A model generated the notes under the pieces. It was not told where the DNA came from, did no database searches, and worked only from the letters and a program-made list of their open reading frames with translations. This document shows, one piece after another, positions 35,485 to 45,298 of a DNA stretch of 64,000 bases (positions within the stretch are counted from its first letter, which is position 1; every line of letters starts with the position of its first letter). The stretch comes from Aneurinibacillus aneurinilyticus ATCC 12856. Its GTDB lineage: Bacteria > Bacillota > Bacilli > Aneurinibacillales > Aneurinibacillaceae. The position numbers and the translations under genes were made by a program. The stretch spans positions 1 to 64,000 of the forward strand of contig NZ_KE952723.1 of NCBI RefSeq assembly GCF_000466385.1. The letters run 5' to 3'.

Positions 35485-37049
35485 TTCAACTGACTCAAGT
35501 ACAGGAGCAATCGCTGTATAAGGCGCTTACACGCTATTTTGGACATGAGGAATTTCGTCCCGGACAGCTGGATATTATCCGTTATCCGCTTTTAGGCGAG
35601 AATGCGCTCGGCATTCTTGCGACAGGCGGAGGAAAATCGATTTGCTACCAGTTGCCTGCTCTAATGCTTGAAGGAATGACGATAGTCATCTCGCCTCTCA
35701 TCTCATTAATGGCAGATCAGGTGCGTCATTTACGTCGCCAAGGAATTCAGCATGCGGAGTACATTAATAGCGCGCAATCGCTCGAAGAACAGCGGTGGAA
35801 ATTGCAGCAGGTTATGGATAAAAACGTAAAAATATTATATATTTCTCCCGAGAAATTACAGCAGGAAGGCTTTATGGAACAGCTTGCCTGTGTACCAGTT
35901 TCCTTGTTTGTTGTTGACGAAGCACACTGTATCTCCCAATGGGGCCATGATTTTCGGACGGATTATCAGCGGTTACATAATTGTATCCGTAAGCTTGGAA
36001 ATCCACCGGTACTGGCGCTGACGGCGACAGCGACCGAAGCGGTACAGCAGGATATTTGTCTTCAGCTCTCGATTCCAACCAAGCATATTGTATTACAATC
36101 GGTTAACAGGGAGAATATTTGTTATGATGTTGCGTTTGCGGCTGATGAGCGGGAGAAAGAGTCGATTCTATTTGAGAAGCTGCGAACATTGAAAGGCCCT
36201 GGATTGGTGTATTTCCGTTCGCGCCATGGTGCAGAGCGGGCATTTCAGCTTTCGCAGATGCGAGGAATTACCCACTGCGCATTTTATCATGGGGGAATGA
36301 TGGCGGAAGAACGTCTATTAATTCAACAACAATTTTTGCAAGGGGAATTGGATGTTGTGTTCGCTACGAATGCATTCGGCATGGGGATTGACAAACCGGA
36401 TATCCGATTTGTGCTGCATTACCATACCCCCCCTGATATCGAGTCGTACCTACAGGAAGTGGGGCGTGTAAGCCGGGATGGGGCGCCTGGCTATGCTTGT
36501 CTATTGTCGGCGCCGGATGATGGATTTCTGCCGGGGCAGCTCATCGCCGAGGAGTATCCTAATGAGAAGCAGATGAACGGATTTGCCGCCTTCCTAGGAA
36601 CGTTACGTGGACAAGAAGTTCGCGTGGATAAGCAGGAGGCGCTTGCGTGCTGGGGACTTGAAGAACAGCATGTATCGATTCTGCTTTATCATATGGAGAA
36701 GATGAACTGGTTATATCAGCCCCATCGTACGAAGGATGGATGGGTGTTTGAGGTTTCAGAGGCATTTCCGGATCGGTACGCATCCCTTGTTCGCACCGTT
36801 TTTCATCGCCGGGATGAGAGATATCGCAAGCTAGAAGAGATGCGGCGTTGGCTGACAGAACCGGTTTGCCGCAGGGAAACGCTAGGGAAATACTTTTCTC
36901 AGGAGCATTGTACATCGCTGGCCAGCTGCTGTGATCGGTGCGGCATTGACATGGCGCTATACGAGCGTCAGATGCCAGCGGAAGAAGAGCAGCTAGAGGA
37001 ACATTGGGAATGGCGGCAGGAATTAGATCGTCTGTTACCCATTTCTTAA
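35481..37049 (+). CDS. recS: RecQ-family ATP-dependent DNA helicase
   Basis: 522-residue 3'-5' DNA helicase of the RecQ family, syntenic with B. subtilis RecS (YpbC), involved in recombination repair. Motif 0 near residue 18 (FGHEEFRPGQ), Walker A GGGKSICYQ near 50, DEAH box DEAHCISQWGHDF near 145, motif V ATNAFGMGIDKPD near 295 and motif VI QEVGRVSRDG near 330. A zinc-binding set of four cysteines lies near residues 460-495. There is no HRDC domain. It starts inside the ypbB stop. Confidence 0.93.
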   Translation: MIQLTQVQEQSLYKALTRYFGHEEFRPGQLDIIRYPLLGENALGILATGGGKSICYQLPALMLEGMTIVISPLISLMADQVRHLRRQGIQHAEYINSAQSLEEQRWKLQQVMDKNVKILYISPEKLQQEGFMEQLACVPVSLFVVDEAHCISQWGHDFRTDYQRLHNCIRKLGNPPVLALTATATEAVQQDICLQLSIPTKHIVLQSVNRENICYDVAFAADEREKESILFEKLRTLKGPGLVYFRSRHGAERAFQLSQMRGITHCAFYHGGMMAEERLLIQQQFLQGELDVVFATNAFGMGIDKPDIRFVLHYHTPPDIESYLQEVGRVSRDGAPGYACLLSAPDDGFLPGQLIAEEYPNEKQMNGFAAFLGTLRGQEVRVDKQEALACWGLEEQHVSILLYHMEKMNWLYQPHRTKDGWVFEVSEAFPDRYASLVRTVFHRRDERYRKLEEMRRWLTEPVCRRETLGKYFSQEHCTSLASCCDRCGIDMALYERQMPAEEEQLEEHWEWRQELDRLLPIS

Positions 37050-37076
37050 TGGTAGAGGAGGGGAAGCGAAAACGAA

Positions 37077-37742
37077 ATGGATCCGCGATATGCACATTTA
37101 GATAGCCGAACATTGGCATTAAACGTATATATTTCTCAGGCGATTCTTTTTGCGTTTGGTGTTGCCGGGCTGTATTTCTTTTATATTCTTCCCGGAACAG
37201 GTTGGCATGCCCGCTTTCTTGCGCCAAATTGGATAGAGGTGCTTGTATACGGAACACTGGTCGCGCTCCTAGTCATTGTGATCGAGATTATATTAATTAT
37301 ATGGTTACCACCAGAAACATTTGACGATGGTGGGTTGAATGAACTGTTGTTTCGCGATTTGCCTATCTGGCATATTGCACTCGTATGCCTTGTAGTAGCC
37401 GTAACGGAAGAATTTTTATTTCGTGCGGTAATTCAGCCTGGTCTTGGTCTATGGTGGACAAGTGTGCTGTTTGCGCTTGTCCACGTACGTTATCTTAAGA
37501 AGTGGGTCATGACGGTTGTTGTTTTTTGTATCAGTTTGCTGTTTGGATGGTTGTTTGATAGAACGGGAAGTGTTTGGAGTGTGGTCTGGGCGCACTTTTT
37601 GGTAGACTTCATCCTTGGATGTTTTGTAAAGAAAGGGTGGTTTCTTTCACGGAAGGAAGGAGAATCTCTCCCGGAGGCGAATACGGAAGAGAGAAACGAA
37701 AATGCAGAAAATGGGGATGCCGATGAGCGAGAAACAAGATAG
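37077..37742 (+). CDS. ypbD: CPBP-family intramembrane protease (YpbD)
   Basis: 221-residue membrane protein of the CPBP (CAAX protease and bacteriocin-processing) family. The active motif EEFLFR is near residue 115 and the second motif, LFALVHVRYL, carries the His near 145; the third, HFLVDFILG, is near 185. Six or so helices. It follows recS in B. subtilis order, ypbB-recS-ypbD-ypbE. The substrate is unknown. Confidence 0.87.
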   Translation: MDPRYAHLDSRTLALNVYISQAILFAFGVAGLYFFYILPGTGWHARFLAPNWIEVLVYGTLVALLVIVIEIILIIWLPPETFDDGGLNELLFRDLPIWHIALVCLVVAVTEEFLFRAVIQPGLGLWWTSVLFALVHVRYLKKWVMTVVVFCISLLFGWLFDRTGSVWSVVWAHFLVDFILGCFVKKGWFLSRKEGESLPEANTEERNENAENGDADERETR

Positions 37743-38376
37743 TCATTTCGATCAGGCTGACATGTTGCGAAAACTGGTAGAACAAAAGGAGACGGAGCAG
37801 CTGCCTGAGGCGGAAAAACAGCCTGAGAAGATACCTACAGGCACATTGCCGCCACGCAGTTCGGTACATCCGAAGCCGCCTGTGCGTCTTGCGCCGTACT
37901 ATATTGCAGGAGCGCTTGTACTCCTTGCGCTCGGCGGGCTTGTTTTCTGGTGGTACACGGTGCGCAGCGAACCGTCTGTGGCACAGACACAGACGAAAGC
38001 GCCATCCGAACAAAAGGTGCCATCTAAGCCGTCTGTACATGAAAATAAGCTACCTGCGCCTTCCGTTCCGACATCTCAGACAAAACCAAGTGAAGCGAAC
38101 AAACCGGCTCCTGAAGTAGGGAAGCCAGTCATCCCTGTTCAGCAGAAACCTTCTGTTAAACCGGCTGCGGCGCAGGCTTCACCGGCAAAAGCCGCACCTG
38201 TCGCAAAGAAGCAAAGGAAGATTCTGAGGCACAGGGTACAAAAAGGGGATACATTATACGGGATTTCTGTTATGTATTATGGAACAGCAAAATATCAATC
38301 GTATCTTGCAAGGTATAATGGCATAGAAAAATTGTACGCCGGTTCGGTCATCAAGGTACCGATTCCGCCCCGGTAA
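37702..38376 (+). CDS. ypbE: LysM-domain membrane-anchored protein (YpbE)
   Basis: 224-residue protein: charged cytoplasmic N-terminus, one membrane helix near residues 70-92, a long proline, lysine and serine-rich linker, then a LysM cell-wall-binding domain at the C-terminus (HRVQKGDTLYGISVMYYG). It overlaps ypbD by 41 bases. The start could be 37702 or 37723 (MSEKQD...); no clear site decides. Last gene of the operon, followed by a strong terminator. Confidence 0.85.
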   Translation: MQKMGMPMSEKQDSHFDQADMLRKLVEQKETEQLPEAEKQPEKIPTGTLPPRSSVHPKPPVRLAPYYIAGALVLLALGGLVFWWYTVRSEPSVAQTQTKAPSEQKVPSKPSVHENKLPAPSVPTSQTKPSEANKPAPEVGKPVIPVQQKPSVKPAAAQASPAKAAPVAKKQRKILRHRVQKGDTLYGISVMYYGTAKYQSYLARYNGIEKLYAGSVIKVPIPPR

Positions 38377-38408
38377 AAAAACAGACGCCAAACGGCGCCT
38401 GTTTTTTT
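38375..38408 (+). terminator. Rho-independent terminator after ypbE
   Basis: AAAAAACAGaCGCC aaac GGCGcCTGTTTTTTT, symmetric A and T runs. Confidence 0.92.
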
Positions 38409-38545
38409 AAATATATTAAGAACGTATATAGAACTGTAAAGCAAGAAAGCCACATATGCGTTCTTCCGAGCAGCAACGCCCGTAAGTTTTTCTTAATTTT
38501 GGATACACTACAACAAAAGGAAGCACTGGAAGAAAAGGAGAATGA

Positions 38546-40216
38546 ATGATGAAGCAGACGGAAAATCCGTTGATTGTTCAGGGGGACCGTACGTTGCTCC
38601 TTGAAGTGCGACATCCGAAATACAGCGAGGTTCGCGATGCGTTGACCCCGTTTGCAGAACTTATAAAAAGCCCGGATTATATTCATACGTACCGATTGAC
38701 ACCATTATCCTTATGGAATGCTGCGGCATTAGGATTTCGCGCCGAGACGGTGCTTGACGTATTAGAAAGGTACGCCAAGTTTCCTGTGCCAGCTGCTGTT
38801 AGAGACGAGATTAAGCGAACGATGTCGAGGTTCGGCCAGCTGCAGCTTTTCATACGTGGAGAGGAATTGGTGCTTGCGGCGGCTGAACCGCAAATTATGA
38901 AGGATATTCTGAGTTATGTATCCATTGCAAACCTCATTGGACGCCGTATAAATGAACGTGAGGCGGTTATACCGTTTGCCTGGCGCGGGGCCATCAAGCA
39001 ATCGTTATTGAAGCTTGGCTATCCCGTGCAGGATATGGCCGGATATACAGATGGTGAGCGAGTGGATATGGCTTTGTGTGAGCAGAGGGGATTTATGCTT
39101 CGTGATTATCAGAAAGCTGCGGTTGACGCTTTTTATGCAGGGGGGAGCATATCTGGCGGGAATGGTGTCATTGTTTTACCTTGCGGAGCGGGAAAAACGC
39201 TTGTTGGTATTGAAACAATGGTTCGATTCGGTATGGCGACGTTAGTGCTTACCAGTAGCACTGTATCGGTAAAACAATGGAAAAAGGAGATGCTCGCCCG
39301 CACAACGCTGACAGAAGAACAAATTGGTATGTATACTGGCCAGGAAAAGCAGGTTTGTCCCGTTACTGTCAGTACGTATCAGATGATTACACACCGCTCG
39401 GCGGAGAGCGGAGAGTTTCCTCATTTGTCATTGTTTCATGAACGTGACTGGGGTCTGATTATTTATGATGAAGTACATCTGTTGCCTGCTCCGGTATTTC
39501 GTATGACTGCCGACATTCAAGCCAAACGACGGCTCGGACTGACTGCTACACTGGTGCGGGAGGATGGCCGCGCGGATGATGTGTTCAGCCTCATCGGCCC
39601 GAAAAAATATGAGCTGCCCTGGAAGCAACTTGAAGAACGGGGGTTCATTGCAAATGCAGCTTGTACAGAGATTCGTATCCCGCTTTCTGCGTCCCGTAAG
39701 ATAGAGTACATGGGAGCGGGAGAGCGACAGAAGTTTCGTATCGCAGCTGAAAATCCAGGTAAGACACCGATAGTCAAAGAGGTGCTTAAGCGGCATGAAG
39801 GAGAACAAATTCTTATTATCGGCCAGTATGTATCACAATTGGAAACATTAGCCCAAGAGCTGAAGGCACCGCTCATCACAGGGAAAACCCCGCAGGAAGA
39901 ACGGGAGACGTTGTACGGAAAATTCCGTCGCGGGGAGGTTGATATGCTGGTCGTATCGCGTGTCGCCAATTTTGCGATTGATTTGCCTGACGCAAGCGTC
40001 GCTGTCCAGGTTTCCGGCACATTTGGCTCGCGCCAGGAAGAGGCACAGCGGCTTGGCAGGATTTTGCGTCCGAAAAAAGACGGACGGACGGCGCATTTTT
40101 ATTCGCTTGTCTCGGCGGAATCGAAGGAAGAGCAATATGCGCACCGACGTCAGATGTTTCTTGTAGAGCAAGGATACGAATACAATTTGCATGTAATTGA
40201 ACGTACGCTGTCATGA
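38546..40216 (+). CDS. XPB/Ssl2-type DNA helicase
   Basis: 556-residue superfamily 2 helicase of the XPB (eukaryotic TFIIH) type. An N-terminal XPB/Ssl2-like domain covers residues 1-165; Walker A is PCGAGKT (K217), DEVH at 308-311, and the XPB-specific RED motif appears in TATLVREDGR near 335. Motif VI is QRLGRILRPKKDGR near 505. Archaeal and bacterial XPBs are thought to open DNA for repair, but no nuclease partner such as Bax1 is next to it. ATG 38546 follows AAAAGGAG; a second in-frame ATG is at 38549. Confidence 0.9.
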   Translation: MMKQTENPLIVQGDRTLLLEVRHPKYSEVRDALTPFAELIKSPDYIHTYRLTPLSLWNAAALGFRAETVLDVLERYAKFPVPAAVRDEIKRTMSRFGQLQLFIRGEELVLAAAEPQIMKDILSYVSIANLIGRRINEREAVIPFAWRGAIKQSLLKLGYPVQDMAGYTDGERVDMALCEQRGFMLRDYQKAAVDAFYAGGSISGGNGVIVLPCGAGKTLVGIETMVRFGMATLVLTSSTVSVKQWKKEMLARTTLTEEQIGMYTGQEKQVCPVTVSTYQMITHRSAESGEFPHLSLFHERDWGLIIYDEVHLLPAPVFRMTADIQAKRRLGLTATLVREDGRADDVFSLIGPKKYELPWKQLEERGFIANAACTEIRIPLSASRKIEYMGAGERQKFRIAAENPGKTPIVKEVLKRHEGEQILIIGQYVSQLETLAQELKAPLITGKTPQEERETLYGKFRRGEVDMLVVSRVANFAIDLPDASVAVQVSGTFGSRQEEAQRLGRILRPKKDGRTAHFYSLVSAESKEEQYAHRRQMFLVEQGYEYNLHVIERTLS

Positions 40217-40229
40217 TATGACGATGTAA

Positions 40230-40263
40230 AACGGGGGAGAACGGATAGTTCTCGCCCGTTTTT
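40230..40263 (+). terminator. Rho-independent terminator after the XPB helicase
   Basis: AACGGGgGAGAA / TTCTCgCCCGTT hairpin followed by TTT. Confidence 0.75.
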
Positions 40264-40365
40264 GCTGTCACAGATTTTTTGGTACCTATTATCTTGTGAA
40301 AGCAGTGCATAATGGGTAAACCAAGTAGAGAGTAATTTCTATACTTGAGAAGGAGAGAAACATTT

Positions 40366-41271
40366 ATGTATGATTGTGCGATTATCGGCGGCGGCATCGC
40401 TGGGTTACAGGCCGCTCTTCAGCTTGGGCGTTATATGCATCGCATTGTGGTTATTGATGCGGAAGGAGGACGGTCTCCACTGGCTCGTCGCTATGGTAAT
40501 ATCCTCGGCTTTCCCGGCGGTATTAGCGGCCCGGAGCTTCGCGAACGAGGGCGAAAACAGGCCGCAGAGGTCGGGGTGGAGTTTAACGAAGGAAGGGTAA
40601 GCCGGGCATGGAATAAGGGTGAAGAGTTTGAGTTAGAATTGGAGACAGGGGAGCGCGTCACTGCCAGGAGGTTATTAATTAGTACCGGGATAACAGACCG
40701 GATTCCTGACGAGATAGAAGGGATAAGACAAGTGCTCGGTACGGCTGTATATGTATGTCCGGATTGCGACGGGTATGAAATCAGAAATTCGAAAGCAGTT
40801 GTGCTGGGTGCAGGGAATGCAGGAGCTGCTATGGCTTGCGTACTGCGCTATTGGACGGATGATTTAACGTATGTGAATCACGAGCCGGGAGAGCGCCCGC
40901 TGTCCGAGCACTGGAAACGGAAGTGCATCGAATCCGATATCAGGCTGGTAGAAGGTCCGATACTGAAAGTGCAGACAGGAGGCGAACAGATGCTGTCCAG
41001 CATTCAGCTGACAGGAGAGCGAAATGTTGAGGCGCAGAAAGGGTTTATTGCTTTTGGAGGGAATAAGGCCGAATCGGATATCGCCAAGATGCTTGGAGTA
41101 GAACGTTTGGAGAATGGACACATTCCTGTAGATGGTCGAACAAAAGAAACAAATGTGCGTCATATATGGGCTGCGGGAGACGTAGCAGCACACTCGCAAC
41201 TGTTAGCAGTCGCTATCGGGGATGGTGCACAGGCTGCGATTTGGATTCATAAAAGTCTTCAAGAATCATAA
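40366..41271 (+). CDS. Thioredoxin-reductase-like FAD/NAD(P) oxidoreductase
   Basis: 301-residue flavoprotein. FAD motif GGGIAGLQAA near residue 8, redox-active disulfide CPDC near residue 130 (VCPDCDGYE), NAD(P) motif GAGNAGAAMA near 149 and the C-terminal FAD contact AAGDVAAHSQ near 270. The layout is that of low-molecular-weight thioredoxin reductases; whether it reduces thioredoxin or another thiol partner is unknown. ATG 40366 has GAAGGAGAG upstream; the frame extends back to 40345 without a site. Confidence 0.87.
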   Translation: MYDCAIIGGGIAGLQAALQLGRYMHRIVVIDAEGGRSPLARRYGNILGFPGGISGPELRERGRKQAAEVGVEFNEGRVSRAWNKGEEFELELETGERVTARRLLISTGITDRIPDEIEGIRQVLGTAVYVCPDCDGYEIRNSKAVVLGAGNAGAAMACVLRYWTDDLTYVNHEPGERPLSEHWKRKCIESDIRLVEGPILKVQTGGEQMLSSIQLTGERNVEAQKGFIAFGGNKAESDIAKMLGVERLENGHIPVDGRTKETNVRHIWAAGDVAAHSQLLAVAIGDGAQAAIWIHKSLQES

Positions 41272-41338
41272 CAGCTACTGTATTGGTACAATTTTAATTT
41301 GTTGTATTACAGCAGCTTGGAAAATAAGATTTTATCAG

Positions 41339-41362
41339 AAGTCTGGCATGTCCAGACTTTTC
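41339..41362 (+). terminator. Rho-independent terminator
   Basis: Perfect 8-base stem AAGTCTGG catgt CCAGACTT followed by TTCG; ends the flavoprotein transcript. Confidence 0.8.
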
Positions 41363-41550
41363 GTTTTGTCAAGTATTTAACGTGCGAATAGTGTTAAATA
41401 TACACTGTTATATTATTTTTAAAATATCTGTTATATATCTGTTTCGGTATATTTCATTAAATTCAGTCAATTTATTATGACTAATTTATTAGGGGATTAA
41501 GCGATTTAATGATGAATAAAAGTTAATTTGTTCAAAAATATTAAATTCTG

Positions 41551-41579
41551 TTGCTTAGTAAAAAAATACCTGTTATAAT
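41551..41579 (+). promoter_or_regulatory. Sigma-A promoter of the 2-oxoacid oxidoreductase operon
   Basis: TTGCTT (41551-41556), 17-base spacer and consensus TATAAT (41574-41579), in an AT-rich gap (41363-41713) with no gene. The start codon of the operon is about 130 bases downstream. A short inverted repeat AGTGT-N7-ACACT sits at 41390-41406 further upstream and could be an operator. Confidence 0.7.
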
Positions 41580-41713
41580 TTTTTTGAATTGAAGATATTA
41601 GACAATTCTAATTTTTGATCTGTGTGGAATGGACACTGAAATAATATGGGATAACATGTGTTTCGCCAAAAACAGATACCTGTATGGGTGCTGGGAAATG
41701 GGGAGGAATAAAA

Positions 41714-42718
41714 ATGTCTATACTTCCGAAGAGGAATGAGCTGGGTTTTTATGAGATTCGACTCGAATCCATTGGAGGATTGGGAGCAAACCTGGCGGGG
41801 AAAATGCTGGCAGAAGCCGGAGTGCTGGGGCTGGGACTTAACGGAATGAATTTTTCTTCGTACGGTTCGGAGAAAAAAGGATCGCCAGTAAAATCGTTTA
41901 TTCGCTTCAGTGATACGGATGTGCAGATTCGTGCTGCCAGTCCGATTGAGCGTCCGCATGTAGTAGGGGTATTTCATGAAGCGCTCTACAAGACAATCAA
42001 TGTCGTTTCTGGATTGGATGCACATGGCATTGTGCTTGTTAATACCACCCGCGAATTTGATGAGGTGCGTGAAGAACTTCATCTGGAATACGGCACATTG
42101 GCCACGATTGATGCGTTGGGGATTGCGGTTGAAGAGAAGACCAAAGTAAATACTGCAATGCTTGGAGCGTTATTCAAAATTTGCGATTTTCTTGATCCGG
42201 AAGCGATGCGAAATGTTATACGCAAGACGTTTGAAAAGAAATACCCTCATATGGTTGAGCCAAATTTACGCACGTTTGATCGCGGATATTGTGAAGTAGC
42301 GTTCAAAACATATGAGGTGCCGGAAGGATCGGCAGGTAAAGATTTTGTTCGTCCACAACCGATGCTTGGCTATGAAACACAGCCACTCGGCGGTGTCATT
42401 ACTAATCCGGGTAACAGTATTCTAAAGGATTTGAGCGGAAGTCGACAGGGATTCCTGCCGGAGTATCATGCCGGAAAATGCATCCACTGCGCTGCTTGTG
42501 ACACGGTTTGTCCGGATTTTTGCTTCGTATGGGAGGAAGGTGCTGACAAGAAGGGACGTCCGCAGATGTTTCTCTCGGGCATTGATTATCAATATTGTAA
42601 AGGCTGTCTAAAATGCGTGCAGGCCTGTCCGGTCGAAGCGCTGACGGAGCTTCGTGAAGATATCGGATACGCCGAGGAGCATCGTGTGCCGCAGAAGTTT
42701 GTACTGGCTGCTAATTAA
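41714..42718 (+). CDS. 2-oxoacid:ferredoxin oxidoreductase, gamma + ferredoxin (delta) fusion
   Basis: 334-residue protein that joins the gamma (transferase) subunit of pyruvate/2-oxoacid:ferredoxin oxidoreductase (GLGANLAGKMLAEAGVLGLG near residue 25) with a two-[4Fe-4S] ferredoxin domain: CIHCAACDTVCP near residue 257 and CKGCLKCVQACP near 298. It transfers electrons from the TPP site on the next gene product to a ferredoxin, perhaps Fer at 33991-34200. ATG 41714 follows GGGGAGG. The substrate (pyruvate or another 2-oxoacid) is not settled. Confidence 0.9.
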   Translation: MSILPKRNELGFYEIRLESIGGLGANLAGKMLAEAGVLGLGLNGMNFSSYGSEKKGSPVKSFIRFSDTDVQIRAASPIERPHVVGVFHEALYKTINVVSGLDAHGIVLVNTTREFDEVREELHLEYGTLATIDALGIAVEEKTKVNTAMLGALFKICDFLDPEAMRNVIRKTFEKKYPHMVEPNLRTFDRGYCEVAFKTYEVPEGSAGKDFVRPQPMLGYETQPLGGVITNPGNSILKDLSGSRQGFLPEYHAGKCIHCAACDTVCPDFCFVWEEGADKKGRPQMFLSGIDYQYCKGCLKCVQACPVEALTELREDIGYAEEHRVPQKFVLAAN

Positions 42719-42741
42719 CTGGGAAAAGGGGATGGATTAGA

Positions 42742-45057
42742 ATGGCGATTGAATACGACAGGGAAAAAGCGGCGCTTACGGCGGCAATAAAAGAAACCAT
42801 GCCAGAGCAAAGCTTGACTTTTGAGTCCGGAAATGAAATGGCTGCGATGGCTGCCGCACAAATCAACTATCATCTAATGGGATATTTTCCGATTACGCCT
42901 TCTACCGAGGTAGCGCAATATCTTGATATGATGAAAACGCGCGGCGAACACGACATCGTACTGATCTCGGCCGATGGGGAGCATGGTTCGGCAGGTGTCT
43001 GTTATGGTGCGGCTGCCGCAGGCGGGCGTGTGTTCAACGCGACAAGCGCAAACGGTTTTCTGTATATGCTTGAGCAGTTACCGGTGCAGTCAGGAACACG
43101 CTTTCCGATGGTACTTAACCTGGTTACACGCGCGATTAGCGGCCCGTTGGACATTCGCGGCGATCATTCCGATTTATACTATGGGTTGAACATTGGCTGG
43201 CCGATTCTTTTGGCGCGTGATCCGCAAGCGGTATATGACATGAATATTATCGCACTTCGTGTAGCTGAGCATGCTGACGTTCGCTTGCCTGTAATGGTGG
43301 CGTATGATGGATTTTTTACTTCGCATCAAAAGCGTCGTGTTCAATATTTTGCCGATCGGAGCACGGTACAGAGCTTTGTGGGTGAAATGCCGTCAGGGTA
43401 TGTACACGCGCTTGATCCGGAAAATCCGATCACAATTGGTCCGTACATGAACGACCCGGATTTGATTAACAACAACTATCAACAATCAGAAGCGATGTAT
43501 CGTGCCGGCGAGGTATTTAAACAGGTAGCGGATGAATACGAGAAAATCTCTGGACGTAAATATGAAATGCTTGATCTTTATCGCATGGAGGATGCAGAAG
43601 TAGCGGTTTTTCTTCTCAATTCCGCTGCTGAAACGGCCAAAGACGTAGCCGATCAATTAAGAGCTAAAGGCATCAAGGCAGGTGTAGTGAGTCCGAATAT
43701 GATTCGACCATGGCCAGCTAAGGAAATTCAGGAAGCTTGTAAAAATCTAAAGGCGATTATGATTGGGGAACGTGCCGATTCCTATGGAGGACATGGCGGT
43801 AATTTAACTCATGAACTAAAAGCTACGCTTCAAGAGATAAAGGGGAATGAAACCGTTGTAGTAAGCCGTATTTTCGGTGTCGGTGGCAAAGATTTTTATC
43901 ATGACGATGCAGAAGCATTTTTTGACCTGGCCATCGAGGCAGCAGAGTTAGGCTTAGCACCGATTCCATTTGATTATTTTGGACATACGCCGGGAGATCC
44001 TGAACTTGCACCGAAGCGAGTGCTTGCGCCGCTGCATGGGGAAGCATTCAAGTCAGGCCTCATTCAAGTGACACCGAATGAACAGACTGGTAAACTAAAT
44101 GTCAAAATTCCGCCACTGCGTGCGCTTACCGGCAAGCCAAAACGCATTGCTCCAGGTCATGGAGCCTGTCCGGGCTGCGGTATTTTCCCTGGATTGGAAT
44201 TATTCTTTAAGGGTATCGAAGGGGATATTGTCGTACTGTTCCAGACTGGCTGTGCGATGGTAGTTACAACAGGGTATCCGTACAGTTCGCATAAGCAGAC
44301 GTACATCCACAACTTGTTCCAGAATGGCGCGGCCACATTATCAGGTGCTGTCGAGATGTTCTATGAGCGCAAGCGCCGGGGCGAGATCCAAGTAGCAGAT
44401 GATTTTACTTTCGTTATGGTAACCGGAGACGGTGGTATGGATATTGGGATGGGACCGGCTATCGGTACAGCTCTCCGTAATCATAGAATGATTGTGCTGG
44501 AGTATGATAATGAAGGATACATGAATACAGGCAGTCAGTTATCGTACTCTACGCCAATGGGGCATATGACATCGACTTCAGGTGTCGGCAAGACACAAGG
44601 GGGCAAAGCGTTTCACCATAAAGATACGGCTCAAATAATGGCAGCCACTAACATTCCATATGTATTCACAGGTACGGAAGCATTCCCGCAGGATTTGTTG
44701 AAGAAAGCGGCCAAAGCTCAATGGTATGCGCAAAATGTCGGTATGGTATACGGAAAAATTCTTATTGCTTGCCCGCTTAATTGGAAGTCGGCTGACGAGC
44801 AGGGCCAAAATATTGTTGAAGCTGCAGTTCACTCTTGTTTCTTCCCGCTGTATGAAATAGAAAATGGTATTACGAATATTACGTACGATCCAGAAGCGAA
44901 GAACAAGCGGATTGAAGTACAAGATTGGCTTTCGCTGATGGGTAAAACAAAGCACATGACTAAGCCGGAGTACGCAGAGATGCTAGCCTCTTTCGCCGGA
45001 GAAGTCGATCGCAGATGGCGCCGTTTAAAAGCGAAGCATGAGAGCGAATATTTGTAA
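42742..45057 (+). CDS. 2-oxoacid:ferredoxin oxidoreductase, alpha-beta fusion
   Basis: 771-residue catalytic subunit: alpha (pyrimidine-binding) domain from residue 25 (GYFPITPSTEVA, GEHGSAGV), and after about residue 470 the beta TPP-binding domain with CPGCGIFPG near 478, GDGGMDIGMG near 573 and DNEGYMNTGSQLS near 594. CPGCG is the conserved beta-subunit motif; the additional cluster cysteines are not all obvious by eye. The reaction is oxidative decarboxylation of a 2-oxoacid to acyl-CoA with reduced ferredoxin. It lies 24 bases after the gamma-delta gene in one operon. Confidence 0.9.
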   Translation: MAIEYDREKAALTAAIKETMPEQSLTFESGNEMAAMAAAQINYHLMGYFPITPSTEVAQYLDMMKTRGEHDIVLISADGEHGSAGVCYGAAAAGGRVFNATSANGFLYMLEQLPVQSGTRFPMVLNLVTRAISGPLDIRGDHSDLYYGLNIGWPILLARDPQAVYDMNIIALRVAEHADVRLPVMVAYDGFFTSHQKRRVQYFADRSTVQSFVGEMPSGYVHALDPENPITIGPYMNDPDLINNNYQQSEAMYRAGEVFKQVADEYEKISGRKYEMLDLYRMEDAEVAVFLLNSAAETAKDVADQLRAKGIKAGVVSPNMIRPWPAKEIQEACKNLKAIMIGERADSYGGHGGNLTHELKATLQEIKGNETVVVSRIFGVGGKDFYHDDAEAFFDLAIEAAELGLAPIPFDYFGHTPGDPELAPKRVLAPLHGEAFKSGLIQVTPNEQTGKLNVKIPPLRALTGKPKRIAPGHGACPGCGIFPGLELFFKGIEGDIVVLFQTGCAMVVTTGYPYSSHKQTYIHNLFQNGAATLSGAVEMFYERKRRGEIQVADDFTFVMVTGDGGMDIGMGPAIGTALRNHRMIVLEYDNEGYMNTGSQLSYSTPMGHMTSTSGVGKTQGGKAFHHKDTAQIMAATNIPYVFTGTEAFPQDLLKKAAKAQWYAQNVGMVYGKILIACPLNWKSADEQGQNIVEAAVHSCFFPLYEIENGITNITYDPEAKNKRIEVQDWLSLMGKTKHMTKPEYAEMLASFAGEVDRRWRRLKAKHESEYL

Positions 45058-45127
45058 GGAAATCAGGATAGCATATCATAGCGCAACTGCTTTATTCTTT
45101 TCGTTAAGTGAGAAAATATCATATGAG

Positions 45128-45165
45128 GAAGACTCGACACATACAAGTGACGAGTCTTTTTTTGT
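45128..45165 (+). terminator. Rho-independent terminator
   Basis: AGACTCG / CGAGTCT stem with a 14-base loop, followed by seven T. Confidence 0.85.
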
Positions 45166-45298
45166 TTGTCTGTAATATTCTTTATCCTTTATTTATATAG
45201 TAGAAAGGAGGATGATGAAGCGAATTTCACAATTTATTTTTAAGTAGAGTATGGTAAAATACAGAAGGATAGCGGCAGTTGAAGGGGGAAGCAGTCTG

